From Letharia columbiana (Eukaryota; Ascomycota; Lecanoromycetes; Lecanorales; Parmeliaceae), in NCBI RefSeq assembly GCF_014066305.1, contig NW_023501091.1, positions 62,001-126,000 on the forward strand: DNA of 64,000 nt. Reading direction: 5' to 3'. Below the pieces are notes generated by a model that did no database searches, had not been told where the DNA came from, and saw nothing but the letters and a program-made list of their open reading frames with translations. Of the stretch, positions 22,136 through 32,717 are shown in pieces; the first letter of the stretch is position 1; each line of letters starts with the position of its first letter. Position numbers and translations under genes: made by a program.

Positions 22136-22300
22136 TGTCAGGACCAGCATAGGTGCGATACCAGTATGGGTGAGGTAGAATAGGATAATAAGGCTACCGA
22201 ACTATGTATGTAGGAAGGAGGCATGATATAGTAGGAGATGCCTCCGCCAAGGCCCGCTAGCCATAGGGCTGAGAGGTATGTTAAGGGTACGCTCGTAACA
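22136..22300 (-). repeat. LTR of miniature element (5' LTR in element orientation)
   Basis: This is the second 165-bp copy, followed directly by the ATTAC target duplication. At two of its three differences from the other copy it carries A where the partner has G and T where the partner has C, as RIP would produce. Confidence 0.9.
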
Positions 22301-22656
22301 ATTACGACTATAGAATTATTATATTATAAGATCGATATCTTACTTTATTTATTTAATAGCGAAAGCTCGAAGCGTTCTAAGAGCTTTATTTATAAAGACT
22401 TTCTTTCGCGATATTAAAGAGGGAAAGAAGAGATATTCGCGACGGCGTAGTAGAAAGGACGATAGAAAGAACGATAGAAAAGACGTAGACGTATAAGAGG
22501 TAATAGTAATAGGAGATAAATAGTAGTAGTAGTAATAAGAAGAAAGGCCTTCTAATTAAATAGATTTACTAAGAGATATAGAATATCGATACGAGAAATT
22601 CATCAAATAGGCCGATTTTCTTTATTAAAGATACCCTAGAATACCTTTAATAAATA

Positions 22657-22749
22657 GCGTGGATTTTTTAAATCGTGGGAAAATAAGCGATTTGCCACCA
22701 ACAGTTGGTGGTAAATTGCTTATTTTCCCACGATCTGAAAATTCCACGC
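22657..22749. repeat. 93-bp near-perfect palindrome at the TIR element's right end
   Basis: Arms of about 46 bp (starting GCGTGGATTTTTT and ending GAAAATTCCACGC) meet around the centre CCAACAGTTGG. Only a few mismatches occur. It sits just inside the right TIR and is less RIPed than its surroundings. It could fold into a long hairpin or cruciform. Confidence 0.85.
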
Positions 22750-22802
22750 TTAAAAAAAGTGGTCTGAAACTCTCTAATTAATTCTTTATATTATTTTTAA
22801 TA

Positions 22803-23356
22803 GATTATAAGACTCTCGCGCTATTATTACGTAGTTATTAATTATTAATTTAATCTTTAAGTATTAAGTCTAGCTTAGTTATAGTAACTTCGATAACTTT
22901 TATTACTATTATTACTTTTTCTCTCTATTTCTAATATTATTACTATTTTAGTATAGATTCTACTACGGCTACTATCTAAGTAAGAGATTAAAGCACGTAG
23001 AGATTATTTAATTATAAACTTTAAGCCTATATCTAAGTAATAGCTAGAGCTTTATTAGTCTTTCTATTAGTTAGTATCTAAGAAGTAACTAGAGCTTTAT
23101 TAGTTATACTAGTATCTAAGAAGTAGCTAGATTATTTAATATTAAAATCATTAATAAGCCTACTATAAGATAAATTAAATTCAATCTCTTTATTAAGTAA
23201 GTCGATATTTAATTCTTTCGATATTAGTTACTAGGTCTTAAGTCGTACTCGTATTACGTAAAGAGAAGATCGAGTCTATACTCGTATTATAATTAGTTAT
23301 TAAAGAGCTATTTCGTAGCATAGAGGTGTGGTTAATAATATTATATTATAAGAGTA
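22803..23356. other. RIPed interior of the outer LTR element
   Basis: This is AT-rich, frame-less DNA between the LTRs of the outer element. An imperfect internal repeat of the type AGTAACTAGAGCTTTATTAG recurs around 23027-23130. No gene is visible. Confidence 0.6.
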
Positions 23357-23482
23357 TATTAAGATTTACTATAGTATCTATATTAAAGCTATCTTATATT
23401 ATAATAGTAGATAGAGATATAAGTAGTCTACTTAGCACTCTCATAGCTATCTAATCAATCAATCCTTTATATATTTTCAACA

Positions 23483-23740
23483 GTTGCTCGTTAGGAAACG
23501 TATCTTGAAATACGCATAAGTTATAACTGCGAGCTACAATTTTTACAAGACGAATAAATCACACTTCCACGATTAAAGAGTGAGAACTTTTCATCTTGGG
23601 TGAACCGGTCAATAATCCCCTATACGCCAAAGGTACGTACTCACCAAAGGTACGTACTCACCAAAGGTACGTACTCACCAAAGGTACGTACTCACTCGTA
23701 ATAGTGCGGCGGACCCTGATGGAATTCTATAATGGGCGCC
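23483..23740 (+). repeat. Tandem host repeat, right part, with a 17-bp minisatellite
   Basis: This continues the 243-bp unit broken at 17831 and aligns with 17583-17790. Inside it, four exact copies of a 17-bp unit (CCAAAGGTACGTACTCA, 23627-23694) replace the single copy present in the left unit. Confidence 0.75.
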
Positions 23741-23783
23741 CATTCTATAATCCTTCCTGTAATACTGTTCGCTATCGCTACGC

Positions 23784-23831
23784 CCTGCACAACGACCTGC
23801 ACAACGCCCTGCACAACGCCCTGCACAACGA
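23784..23831 (+). repeat. 12-bp minisatellite, four units
   Basis: Four consecutive 12-bp units CCTGCACAACGA or CCTGCACAACGC. This lies in the 3' flank of the RhoGAP gene. Confidence 0.8.
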
Positions 23832-24085
23832 CCGTAACGAACCAACGCCAAAGTCCGTCACTCCCCTTCGCATCCGTATCAGTGCATCGCCAATCGACGC
23901 GAAAAGTAAACGACGCTCTCCAAGCCATCCAACATGCGTTTGTCCTAAAGTACCGAAAGCTTCCCCTGCAGTGCACGCTTTTCGGCCACGTGGACGCAGA
24001 ATGAGAGCTCGAGCTTTCCAAGCCTCCATTCTTCGCCAGATGTGAAGTCCATCATCCAACGATGCATACCAGCTTTGGCGCCGGC

Positions 24086-27000
24086 TCAGCCGAACCCGTT
24101 CAACGGACTCGCAAAATCGGAACTCCCGTCATCGCTTCCACGGCTCTTCTCCACTGGACTTGTTCGTCTTCCCGCCTCTTTCTCACTGTTGCTCTGACTG
24201 TACTCACTGATATTCAGACTCCGATCCTCCGATCCACGCAAATCCCAAGTACGCTCTTTCTTTTCTCCACTCTCTGTCTCAACGGCTACATATACTTTTG
24301 CCGTGAGTGGTGAAGGAGTCGTGCATACCATCTCACTGTGCGGTCCTTCCTCCATCAGCGGCGCAACCTGAGCCAATTGACTCTCGGCGATGATAGCCCT
24401 CCTCTTCCAAAAGTCTGGACTTTCTTCTTGCACTTCCTGGACGTCGATCTTGATGTCTGCGCTCTCCCATCCATTGATCTGAGCCACTCGACTTTCCGCG
24501 ACGATAGCTCGCCTCTTCCAAGAATCCGGGCTATCTCCCTGCATATCCCGGACACCACCCGCCTGCTTTTCACCATCCTCCTGCTTGACAAACTCAGGCC
24601 TCTCTGTTGGTTCTGTATAGCCCGGATACATCATCTCGCTCTCCCACGACCTATCAGACAACTGCTTCAACCCCGACAACCTCCTCTCCGCCAACTCAGC
24701 CCTCATTTTCCAAAGACTCAATTCTCTCTTCGCCTTCCGAACTTCGTTATGCAAACCGCCTTTCCCAAAGCTCCCTTTCGCTTTGACTCCAGCGGCGACG
24801 GGATTGCCACCCTGAACTTCTTCCAATGCTTCAATTCTACGGTCTTTTGCTTCCTTTTCTTCGCCCACCTGCTGCAGAAGGCGTTGAAGGCGGCAGATTT
24901 CGGCATACATTGTTGCGTTGAGGGAGGCGTGGCGCTCGAGAGGTTTAAGGGCCTCACTGGCATTTAGATAACTGTTGGAGCGAGTAGGGGAATCTTTTGG
25001 GTTAACGTAGATATTGAGAGATGGAGAGTCGGGGCGAGAAGGAGAGACAGGGCGAGCAAGCTCGGCAAACGATATAGTGCGGTTGTGGACACGGCGGATC
25101 TCTGGTGGTGATTCTTGGAGATATGTGCGTAGACGACGGAGCGACTCGGCTGAACGCTGGTGGTGGTAGGCGTCGAGGAGTTGAGTCAATGGTTGCTTAG
25201 AGAATCCAATACCATTAGAGTTGACGATCATTTCGTCGTAAGTCTCTCCTTCGCCGTGGCTAGGTGAAGCTGGAGGGTTGGAGATGGTGTTTTTTTGCAC
25301 GATCTCAGCATCCCGGTCTGTAATCATGCCGAAGCCTGAGTTGCGCTTGGCAGTATGTATTTGCGGTGCAGCTCGCTTCGGTGGAGAAAGGGATCGGCAT
25401 TCCCTACTACGGCCAACGTCATGGACTGGTTTGGGAATGAGGGATTCTTTTGATACGTTGTTGCTCTCTGCAGAGAAGAACGGATCATCGAGACCAAGCA
25501 TAGGAGACTTAGGCGAGGGTACGGAGTTGACAAAAGCGTAAATCCTAGGGATAGCCGTCTCCTTTGCGCGCTCGTTACTGCTGCGCATGGCTCTGGAAGC
25601 CTCGGCGAACCTTTGGGCAAGAAATCTGACCTTGTTGGATCTAGGGCCGCCATCAGGCACTTCGATTTGATCTAGTTGCGCTTCGCTTGCTTTCTGCGAG
25701 ACATTGAATTTTGGAGGAGACATGTAGGTGTCAGCCTTAGCCTTGTATTCTGCTAGAGAAGAGTAGGTCTCGATAGGCTTCAGTGCAAGATGTTTTTCCA
25801 TTGTCAATGATGATTGACGAGGTGGAAACATGGCTTTTTCATCTGTTTGCTTGGTTGGAGATGAAGGCCACTGCCCCGACTGGCGAGACGGAAAGATGGT
25901 CCGCTCTGCTGACTGACGGGGTTTGCGGCTTGAGAAAGAGTTCCTTGACGATTTCCTTGATGAGGTGTTGCGGCGAGGTGGATCGGGGCGCTCATTCCAT
26001 GCAAATGGCTTTGAAGTCGCGTCAATGACATCGCCCTCAGGGCATGAAAAGGAGAGCTCTGCCCTTTGGGTGTCTCCAATGGGCGGGAGTGGCTTTCCCA
26101 TGGATATCTGGAGTCGGGATTCATCTGACTCATGGCTATGTTCCGCAGGTGGCGCATCCCTCAGGGCCGTTTCAGGTGTCTTGCTCGATGAGCTGGAATT
26201 CTGGGTCCTTTGTGGTGTCTCCACAGCAGGATCTACTAGGCGAAGAAACCCTTTGCGTGAAGGGCTAGGCTTGATTTGAAGGGGTGGCAATATTGTACCC
26301 ATCGCCATCTTCTCCATAGCAACATCTGAATGTGTACGATTCTCGACATCGAGCCCGATGTCGTCCGCGAGTGACATGTTCGTCCCCTCCACAGACCGTA
26401 GCTTGGTAGTAACAGCGAATTCGTTGTCTCGTGCAGCGCGTTCAGCAACCCTAGTGTGGCCAGGATTGGGACTACCATGCTCTTCGCTAGCTGCAGGTAA
26501 CCAGGTGTTGTTTGAGCCGTCATCCTCGGATGGACCAATTGCACCCCGCGACATCGGCGACCTGCTTGTCATTCGTATGTTGCTCTTCATTCTGACAGCC
26601 CCTCGAAATTCTTCCGGCAGAGTGCGTCCGCGCAAAATGTCAAGGAACCTCATGTCTTCTTCAGACGTTTTCATCGTGAGCCTGCTACCAGCGTGACTTG
26701 GCATCTTCTTGAGACGCCGCTTGCTTCCAGATTTCAGAGAAGAGTTGACAGTTTTATTGATATCCCGAAGTTGCTTGACGACATCAGGCCACACCAAAAG
26801 CAGCTGTTGCATGACGATCGCAGTGCGATTAGCTCGGTCAACAAATGCAGCTAGAGTAGCACTTTGGTCCAATTTCATGTCTGAATGCTTGCGCTTGTGC
26901 TTCCGGAACTTCTTTGCACTGTCCGTCTCAAGCGATGTGCGCGGACCTCCACCGTGACTTTCACCGCTACCGTGAATTGCACTATCAGTCAAGTTTCCGA

Positions 27001-28617
27001 GTAATAAGGGTCCCAAGACAACGCCTAGAGACCTGTAAGTCATGAGCTCTGATGGGGCCTGGTCTGAGTCGACGGAAGCGTTCTCCGCTTGTAGTTTGTC
27101 GGCTTCATTCCCAAGATAAGACACCAGACCCAAGACCGCTTGGATGAGATATAAGCGATAGTCGGAAGCAACGCTCGAGATTGCCAGCGCAATCATCTTG
27201 GCTCTGAGACTTACGAGGTCAGATTCGGAAAGTTCAGGATCATACTCGAAATTGGTCGTGACGTTGCGAAGCGCTTCGAAGAGCTCGACCGAGCCGAGTA
27301 AACCACCTGGCAGGTCAATGAGGACTCTCTTGAAGAACGAGGCGGCATCGGGTACTGTGTGCTCTATGTGCGAGGGAAGGAGACCTGATCCTACAGTCTG
27401 TTCAACCTTAGAAGGACTTCCAGCGTCTGCGTTGGAGAATTGATGATCATAAAAGTCATATAATGCGTTGACGATCGTGGTTTGACCGGACACGCGGAAT
27501 ATACCAGGTGCGTTACAGCCTGCGCATTGCTTGAGTCAGCTTTGCGGACTTCTCACGACAGAACAAAGGACTCACCATGTTGATATAAGTACGTAGCTGT
27601 TGCTGAGAGACAGGTGGGAAGGGTGAGCCTGTCAACAGCAAAGTCGGGCGGAAGTATGAAAACGCTCAGTCCTCCAAGTCGGCTGAGTTCTTCAAGACTT
27701 TTGCCCTTCAGCACATTCTTATGACTATCGTCTGACAGAACAGGGATTCCCGCAAAGCTCTTCTTCTTTGATATGGGCTTGTAGGTGGTCTTGGCTTTGA
27801 GCGTGTAGGTTGAAGATGATCGTCGGAACAGCTTACGTGCCAGCCAGCCCTGGTGATGAGACTTGGTCGTGGTCTTTGTTTGGCTGTGGTTCTCGTCTAT
27901 ATCACCTTGAACGTCAGCATTTAGATGTGGGCCATGATCAGAGGGGCTGTGCAACGTACCATCTGGCTCTGCTTCTAGCCGAGGTAGTCCGTGCTTTTCG
28001 GCCAACTTGTTGTACTCATCTCTGTAAAATGAAGCCCCCATTGTACGTGAGCTACCAGAACAGTCTGAGAAAACTCGATGACTGACAGTGCTCCAGGTCA
28101 TGCTCGTGAGGCGAGACTCGGTGATCGATTCATCGGCGCCATCGTATGTTTGCACGTTTGCATGCTCTTGTGAGGACGTTGGCGCCAGAGGTTGAGGCGA
28201 TGGTTGGTGAACATGAGGCCGTGGACGTTGAGATGGAACGATGATGACTTCGCGACCACCAAAGCGAGGAGGCGGTCTCCGCACGACGTTAGGCCTGACT
28301 CTATGATGTGATGGACCATGCGGGCCTGAAAGAGGGTCTCTTCGTGGCATACACCCACCAGCCGAAGTTTCGGGCGACCACTCAAAGCTTTCGGCAGAAG
28401 AAGGCATGTTCCTTTCTGGGGATTGGAGCAGGCTTGAGTTGAGGAGCCCTTGCGTAACCTGAAGGTCAAAGGTGCTGGCTTTGCTGGATGGCAGTCTTGT
28501 GCGGCCGGGTATGACAAATGTATCGAGCGATGAGCGGCGTTGCGCTCTTGTTTGTGTTGAAGCTTGTCTCTGCTGCTCAGAGGGAGCAAAATAGGCAAAG
28601 CTCTTGGAGTATTGCAT
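24086..28617 (-). CDS. RhoGAP-domain protein with C-terminal coiled coil
   Basis: Two exons (28617-27576 and 27519-24086) encode 1,491 residues. The intron lies inside the RhoGAP domain; splicing joins LPTCLSATATYLYQHG to CNAPGIFRVSG, which supplies the catalytic arginine finger (GIFR). The domain runs from about residue 310 to 580 and includes the later LVSYLGNEADKL and YRSLGVVLGPLLLG motifs. A Ser/Pro-rich disordered N-terminus carries a basic patch. The long middle is disordered. The last ~250 residues contain coiled-coil heptads (EICRLQRLLQQVGEEKEAKDRR) and two similar blocks around SPDSWKRRAIVAESRVAQI and SPDFWKRRAIIAESQLAQV. Known role of the family: switching off Rho GTPases in polarity and wall synthesis. 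The target GTPase cannot be told. It directly borders the repeat nest. Confidence 0.88.
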
Positions 28618-29025
28618 ATTGATGTCTGTATGTATGCTGCATGATGAGAGCTAGGGGAGACGCGTTAATGAAAGCCATGATGGCCGATTGGTGGGATGAT
28701 TGGGACGTTCCTGCTAGTTACGAGGTTCAAGTGAAAGTGAAATTGAGATCTGGGTGAAAATTTTGGATGTAGGTAAAAGTGAATGCGCGGTCCTGCCAAT
28801 GATGAGTGAAGTCAATACGTTTTCACAATGACAACACCAGGGGACAATAGCGCTTGGTTTCAATTCTTTTCAATGCTACTGTGAGCGATCATGTTTTGCT
28901 TCCACCCATATTTATCCAGGTTGCTTCTATTTACCATGTCGTGACGCCGTAATGGGACTTTCCCCATGCCCCAGGGGATATAGAACACCAAGCAAATGCG
29001 CACAGGGCAGTCGCGGCCGTTCCGT
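28618..29025. promoter_or_regulatory. Intergenic region between RhoGAP and snf4 genes
   Basis: About 0.4 kb holds the RhoGAP promoter and the 3' flank of snf4. No gene is seen. Confidence 0.4.
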
Positions 29026-30411
29026 TTATTGCTGTTTGCTATCGTCCCCTTCTCCTTCAAGAAGTATGTACTCGAGGATATCACTCAAGGTCAACAACCC
29101 AATCAACCGGTTGTCTTCATCTACCACAACCAGGCGATGCACCCGCGATTTTCGTATCGTGTCAAAGATCGTATCTAGACGGTCATCAATGTAGCACGTA
29201 TAGATTCCCGGAAAGTCCTGCAACATTGTCAATACGGTACACTGACTCAGATATGGAACCTACAAACCTCTTGCCGTTTCTGAAGGGCTTCGCCGACATT
29301 GAGGTTGAGATTGTCGTAGTTCGTATCTTTGATCAACGTGATGACATCTACAGCCTCGAATACGTTGGTGACAACGCCTACAAACTTTTAGCTTCCCCCA
29401 TCACTAGGAATGTATCAAATTACCGTCGCTGTTCAGAATTGGCACACTGGATATCGCACTGTTAACAAGCTGATGGATGACCTCAAAAACAGGCGTTTCC
29501 ATCTTGGCAGTCTCAAGATTCTTGTACGTGCCAAGCTTGAGGTGCTTCAGCGGCTTACGCAGCAATTGGGTCTCTGAAACGTTGACCGCAACGAACTTCA
29601 GAATCCGATACTGAGTCACCACACTGACTACCATAGCACGTTTGGTCTCATCGTCGATGTCGACCAATGGTATCCGCCGCGCCCGAGATTCAAGCATGCG
29701 CCGACACGCCTCGTACAGCGGCTTTTGGGGATGTATGGACACAGTCTCGAGAGGCTGGACGCCAATGGCCCTCTCGATGTCTTGCGGTGATATTAGTAGT
29801 GGATTGGCGTTGCCTTGATATTCCGACTTACCGCGTAAGCTGTTCAATTTGAATTGGTCAATGCGGCTCACAGCTTCAGGATTCTGCCAGTAGTATTGGA
29901 TGAGATTGAGGTAGTCGGAAGTAGTCAAGAGTCCTGCGAAAGAGGATGTCTTGGAGTCCCAAAGGGGCGCGGAGACGATGCCTATCAGAGCTCAGCGTCC
30001 TTACTGGGTACACTCTGGGCTTGCAGGAGGCATGTTACCATTCTGGATGAGGATAGTGAGGCTCTTCTTGACCAAGAGGGCAGTGTCAAAGATGATTAAG
30101 CGAAAGCTCAAGGGCAGGACATCATAGCTTGTCCTCACTTTGAGGAAGTCTCTTATTCTTTGCTGCAGTTAGTGGCGCTCCGTCAGCCTGTCAAATGGTC
30201 TCTGGTAGGCTGCGCAAGTACAGAGTCGCATATGTGCATCCACATAAAAACCAATAACGTTACATACCAAGCCGATCCTCTGGTCCCTTTCGATAGCGCT
30301 CTCAGGCTCAGCATGAGGCATTGGCTGGGATTGACCTCGTGGTCGCTGGCCCAACAGGTGTGATTTTCCTACGAGACCCTCGTGACCTGGATTGACGGGG
30401 AGACTAGCCAT
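29026..30411 (-). CDS. snf4: AMPK/SNF1 complex gamma subunit (CBS-domain protein)
   Basis: Exons 30411-30268, 30162-30039, 29981-29424, 29377-29268 and 29217-29026 encode 375 residues. After an N-terminal tail of about 48 residues comes the Snf4 signature [20 protein letters not shown]. Four CBS repeats follow, with motifs [51 protein letters not shown], and a last repeat [21 protein letters not shown]. Known role: nucleotide-sensing subunit of the SNF1/AMPK kinase complex controlling carbon use and stress. The intron phases all close, and each splice join restores a conserved stretch. It lies between NAD kinase and RhoGAP, all on the minus strand. Intron 1 is 105 nt, the others about 45-60 nt. 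Confidence 0.93.
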
Positions 30412-30993
30412 TTTTCTTCCCAGACTTCCCGGCGCAAGGTCAGTCGTTGAGACTTGAGAAAAGCTTGCCGGCCAACGCCCTTCTGCGGAATAACGCGGCC
30501 TGTCGGTTCTCTAACTTCCTTGGGTCTGAACTTGCGGTGACGAACTCTCAGACTCTGATTCGTGGCTGCTGATGGGCATATTGGGCCGATGCTACCGAAC
30601 ACTACTCGTCCTGCATACTTCGCATACTTTTTGCCTTGAATGGGGAAGACAAAGGTTTCTCGTGCGGTGATGGTGAGAAACAGAATTTGGGAGGGGGAAA
30701 AGGGTGATTTTCTTATCTCCACCTCTGTGTCAATTGGCTCGCTTCTCAACCAATCAGAACGAGAGCAATGAGTGTGTTCAAAAGGAAGGCCAAGGAGGCA
30801 TCAACACTACAGTACTCGATTCCTTAATTACGAACTACTCATACTAACTATGTGATTTTCGTTCCTGTGGATGGGCTTTTAATCAATCAAGTGTTTGTCC
30901 TTGCGCTTGCTGGTTCTTTGCCGAGGTTGCTTCGCTGTGTCACTCACAGTGCGAGTAATGTATCCAGACACCGAACACCTGAGCACGGAAGAT
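30412..30993. promoter_or_regulatory. Upstream region of snf4 and 3' flank of NAD kinase
   Basis: A 126-codon open minus frame here (30369-30749) runs into the snf4 leader and has no recognisable domain. It is taken as 5' leader. No other gene is seen. Confidence 0.4.
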
Positions 30994-32717
30994 CTATGAT
31001 TTTGAGTCATGATCGTTGGACCACTCTTGAAAGCTCTTCTGCTTTTGCCTCGAATTCCAGTTCAGCTTCTCTGATATACTGCTGACCCAATCCTCATTCC
31101 TTCTGCCCTGTTGCATCACGTTCGCGAATGGGTACCTCGAAGCGGATATGGTCACATAATCGCCAGGGCATAGCTCGATCCTGTCCATCGTGAGCGTCCC
31201 TTCCAGGGTGATAGTAGTCAGATTCCTATCATACCTTTCTCTTCCATCAAAACTAGCCCAGGACGAAGTCCGAGCGTCGTAGGGCACGCCAACACGCAAC
31301 ACAACCGTGTCAGGTAGTATGATAGGTCTGAAATTCAGCGTGTGCGCGCAAATGGCAGTCACCAATATCACAGGGTTTTCAGGATGGCATAAAGATCCTC
31401 CAGCAGCGAGGTTGTAGGCAGTGGAGCCTGTCGGAGTGGCTACGCAGACACCGTCTGCCTGGACCGTCGTGAAATGCTCGTCGTCTCCGAAGATTTCAAT
31501 GGAAGACATCGCTGACAACGCATTAGCGAAAGTCTGCAGTTTGAATTTCGTGGTCACTGACTAGGATTAGGGCCTCTGTCCACCACGATATCATTCAAGA
31601 TCTCGTAGGAGCCATCCGGCTTGTGCGTATAGTCGTTTTCGGCCTCTTCGCCTATCAGCTCCTCAACCAGATCTCGGTGCTGGCCTTTGGTCTGTGATCT
31701 CATGACCGTGCCCTCGAACCGCAGACGCAAACTCACGGTCACGCCGTCTTTGAAAGCCGAGGTCAGCGTTTCTCGAAAGCCTGAATAATCGAACTTGGTC
31801 AGGAAACCCAGAGAGCCCAATGAGAATGACAGGACCGGAGGTACAATTCTCTGGAAAAGCCAGCTGGCATAGAGGAGCGTGCCATCTCCGCCGAGCTTGA
31901 TCTTTGTTAGATAGGATCTAGCAGGGACTTCAGGGTACAATACCGTTACAGCAAAGTCAAATGTAAGAGGGTGCTGTGCGCAAAGCTCGTTACTCCAATA
32001 CTTCAGGCGACCTTCCCTTGATATGTCTGCGGAGATGATGCTCTTTGCGTCGAACTTGTGATTATGTTCCAGAGTGTCTTCAACGTATCTAAACAGCATA
32101 AGCCTAAAATATATCCTTCCTTGTACTCGGAAACCATACACAATGTACGGTGTGTCCCTCTCTTTTGACAGCAGCCATTCCACCATGTCCCTTGTGTACC
32201 CAATGAGCGACTCGTCATGCGCCTTCGTCAACAGAAATACCGTCTTGACCTTCAACCTTAGCCGCACACTGCCCAATCTCTTTGACAATTCTCGGACTCC
32301 ATATGCCATATCAGCCAGCTGCCTCTTCGTGAGCATTCGAGACTGGGTAGCCGGCTCATTTTTGGTGACGATTGCCTTGTCCGCTTTCGTATCTTCATTG
32401 ATGTTTTGCAGACTGTTGGTATTTGATTTCCGGGATCGCCGCTGTTTTTCGAGAAGATGATGGACAAAGCATGCGGTATTCTCTCTTCTCTCTGCTGATT
32501 CCGAGCGACCTCCTAGGTTGGGATCTTCTGTGGTGACAAGGGAGGATCTGCGACGGTGGGCATTGTCTGCATCGAAGACTACCTACTTGGGTACTTCAGT
32601 GTGGGCGACGGACGTAAGGACAGGAATGAAGATTACCTCAAGAGCATGTTGGTACTCGGACTCGCTGGCGCTGGAGTCGCCATGGCTCTTCGCGTAGTTG
32701 TTAGCTTGCTTCTCCAT
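30994..32717 (-). CDS. ATP-NAD kinase
   Basis: Exons 32717-32637, 32582-32140, 32088-31944, 31895-31562 and 31511-30994 encode 506 residues. The diagnostic LGGDGT motif (residues 224-229) is assembled across intron 3. It is followed by LSFSLGSLGFLTKFDY, NDIVVDRGPNPT (from N324), and the glycine-rich PTGSTAYNLAAGGSLCHP. The enzyme phosphorylates NAD(+) with ATP to make NADP(+), supplying reducing power for biosynthesis and oxidative-stress defence. The basic, Ser-rich N-terminal 110 residues are typical of fungal cytosolic Utr1/Yef1-type enzymes, and no clear mitochondrial presequence is visible. Three introns keep the frame open in the genomic sequence, so an unspliced reading looks deceptively intact. 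The tail is Lys/Ser-rich. Confidence 0.94.

Larger units (their letters stand above)
20989..22300 (-). mobile_element. Young miniature LTR retroelement (TRIM-like), intact ends
   Basis: Two 165-bp direct LTRs (20989-21153 and 22136-22300) differ at only three positions (21127, 21131, 21135), all within 9 bp. They begin TG and end CA, and a 5-bp duplication ATTAC flanks the element (20984-20988 and 22301-22305). On the minus strand a polypurine tract GAGAGGGGGGGGTAG (21168-21154) abuts the LTR at 21153, which sets the orientation. The 982-bp interior has normal base composition, unlike the RIPed DNA around it. It encodes no gag or pol, and its 185-codon minus frame has no recognisable domain. 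A primer-binding site is not obvious. It must be moved by an autonomous partner elsewhere. Confidence 0.85.
17937..22774. mobile_element. RIP-degraded TIR DNA transposon, TA target site (Tc1/mariner-like)
   Basis: The left end reads GGGAGTTTCAGACCAC followed by T-runs at 17937; the right end, read on the minus strand from 22774, is GAGAGTTTCAGACCAC followed by T-runs. TA flanks both ends (17935-17936 and 22775-22776). Removing the nested LTR element leaves about 3.5 kb. The interior from about 18045 to 20988 and 22306 to 22600 is very AT-rich, almost lacks CpA and TpG, keeps CpG, and has no open frame over 60 codons. TA duplication and TIRs suggest a Tc1/mariner-type element. The transposase is too mutated to confirm, and the length exceeds simple Fot1-like elements. 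Confidence 0.72.
17832..23482. mobile_element. Outer miniature LTR element, split by nested insertions
   Basis: The 5' LTR starts TGTTGAGATTT at 17832 and is interrupted at 17936 by a TIR element. Its remainder lies at 22777-22802. The 3' LTR is 23357-23482 and ends TTTTCAACA, so the LTR termini are TGTTGA/TCAACA. A 5-bp target duplication GTTGC flanks the whole (17827-17831 and 23483-23487). Without the nested insert the element is only about 0.8 kb, with roughly 126-131-bp LTRs and a 554-bp interior with no open frame. It is therefore non-autonomous (TRIM-like). The 3' LTR differs from the first 103 bp of the 5' LTR almost only by C-to-T and G-to-A, the RIP pattern. Confidence 0.85.
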
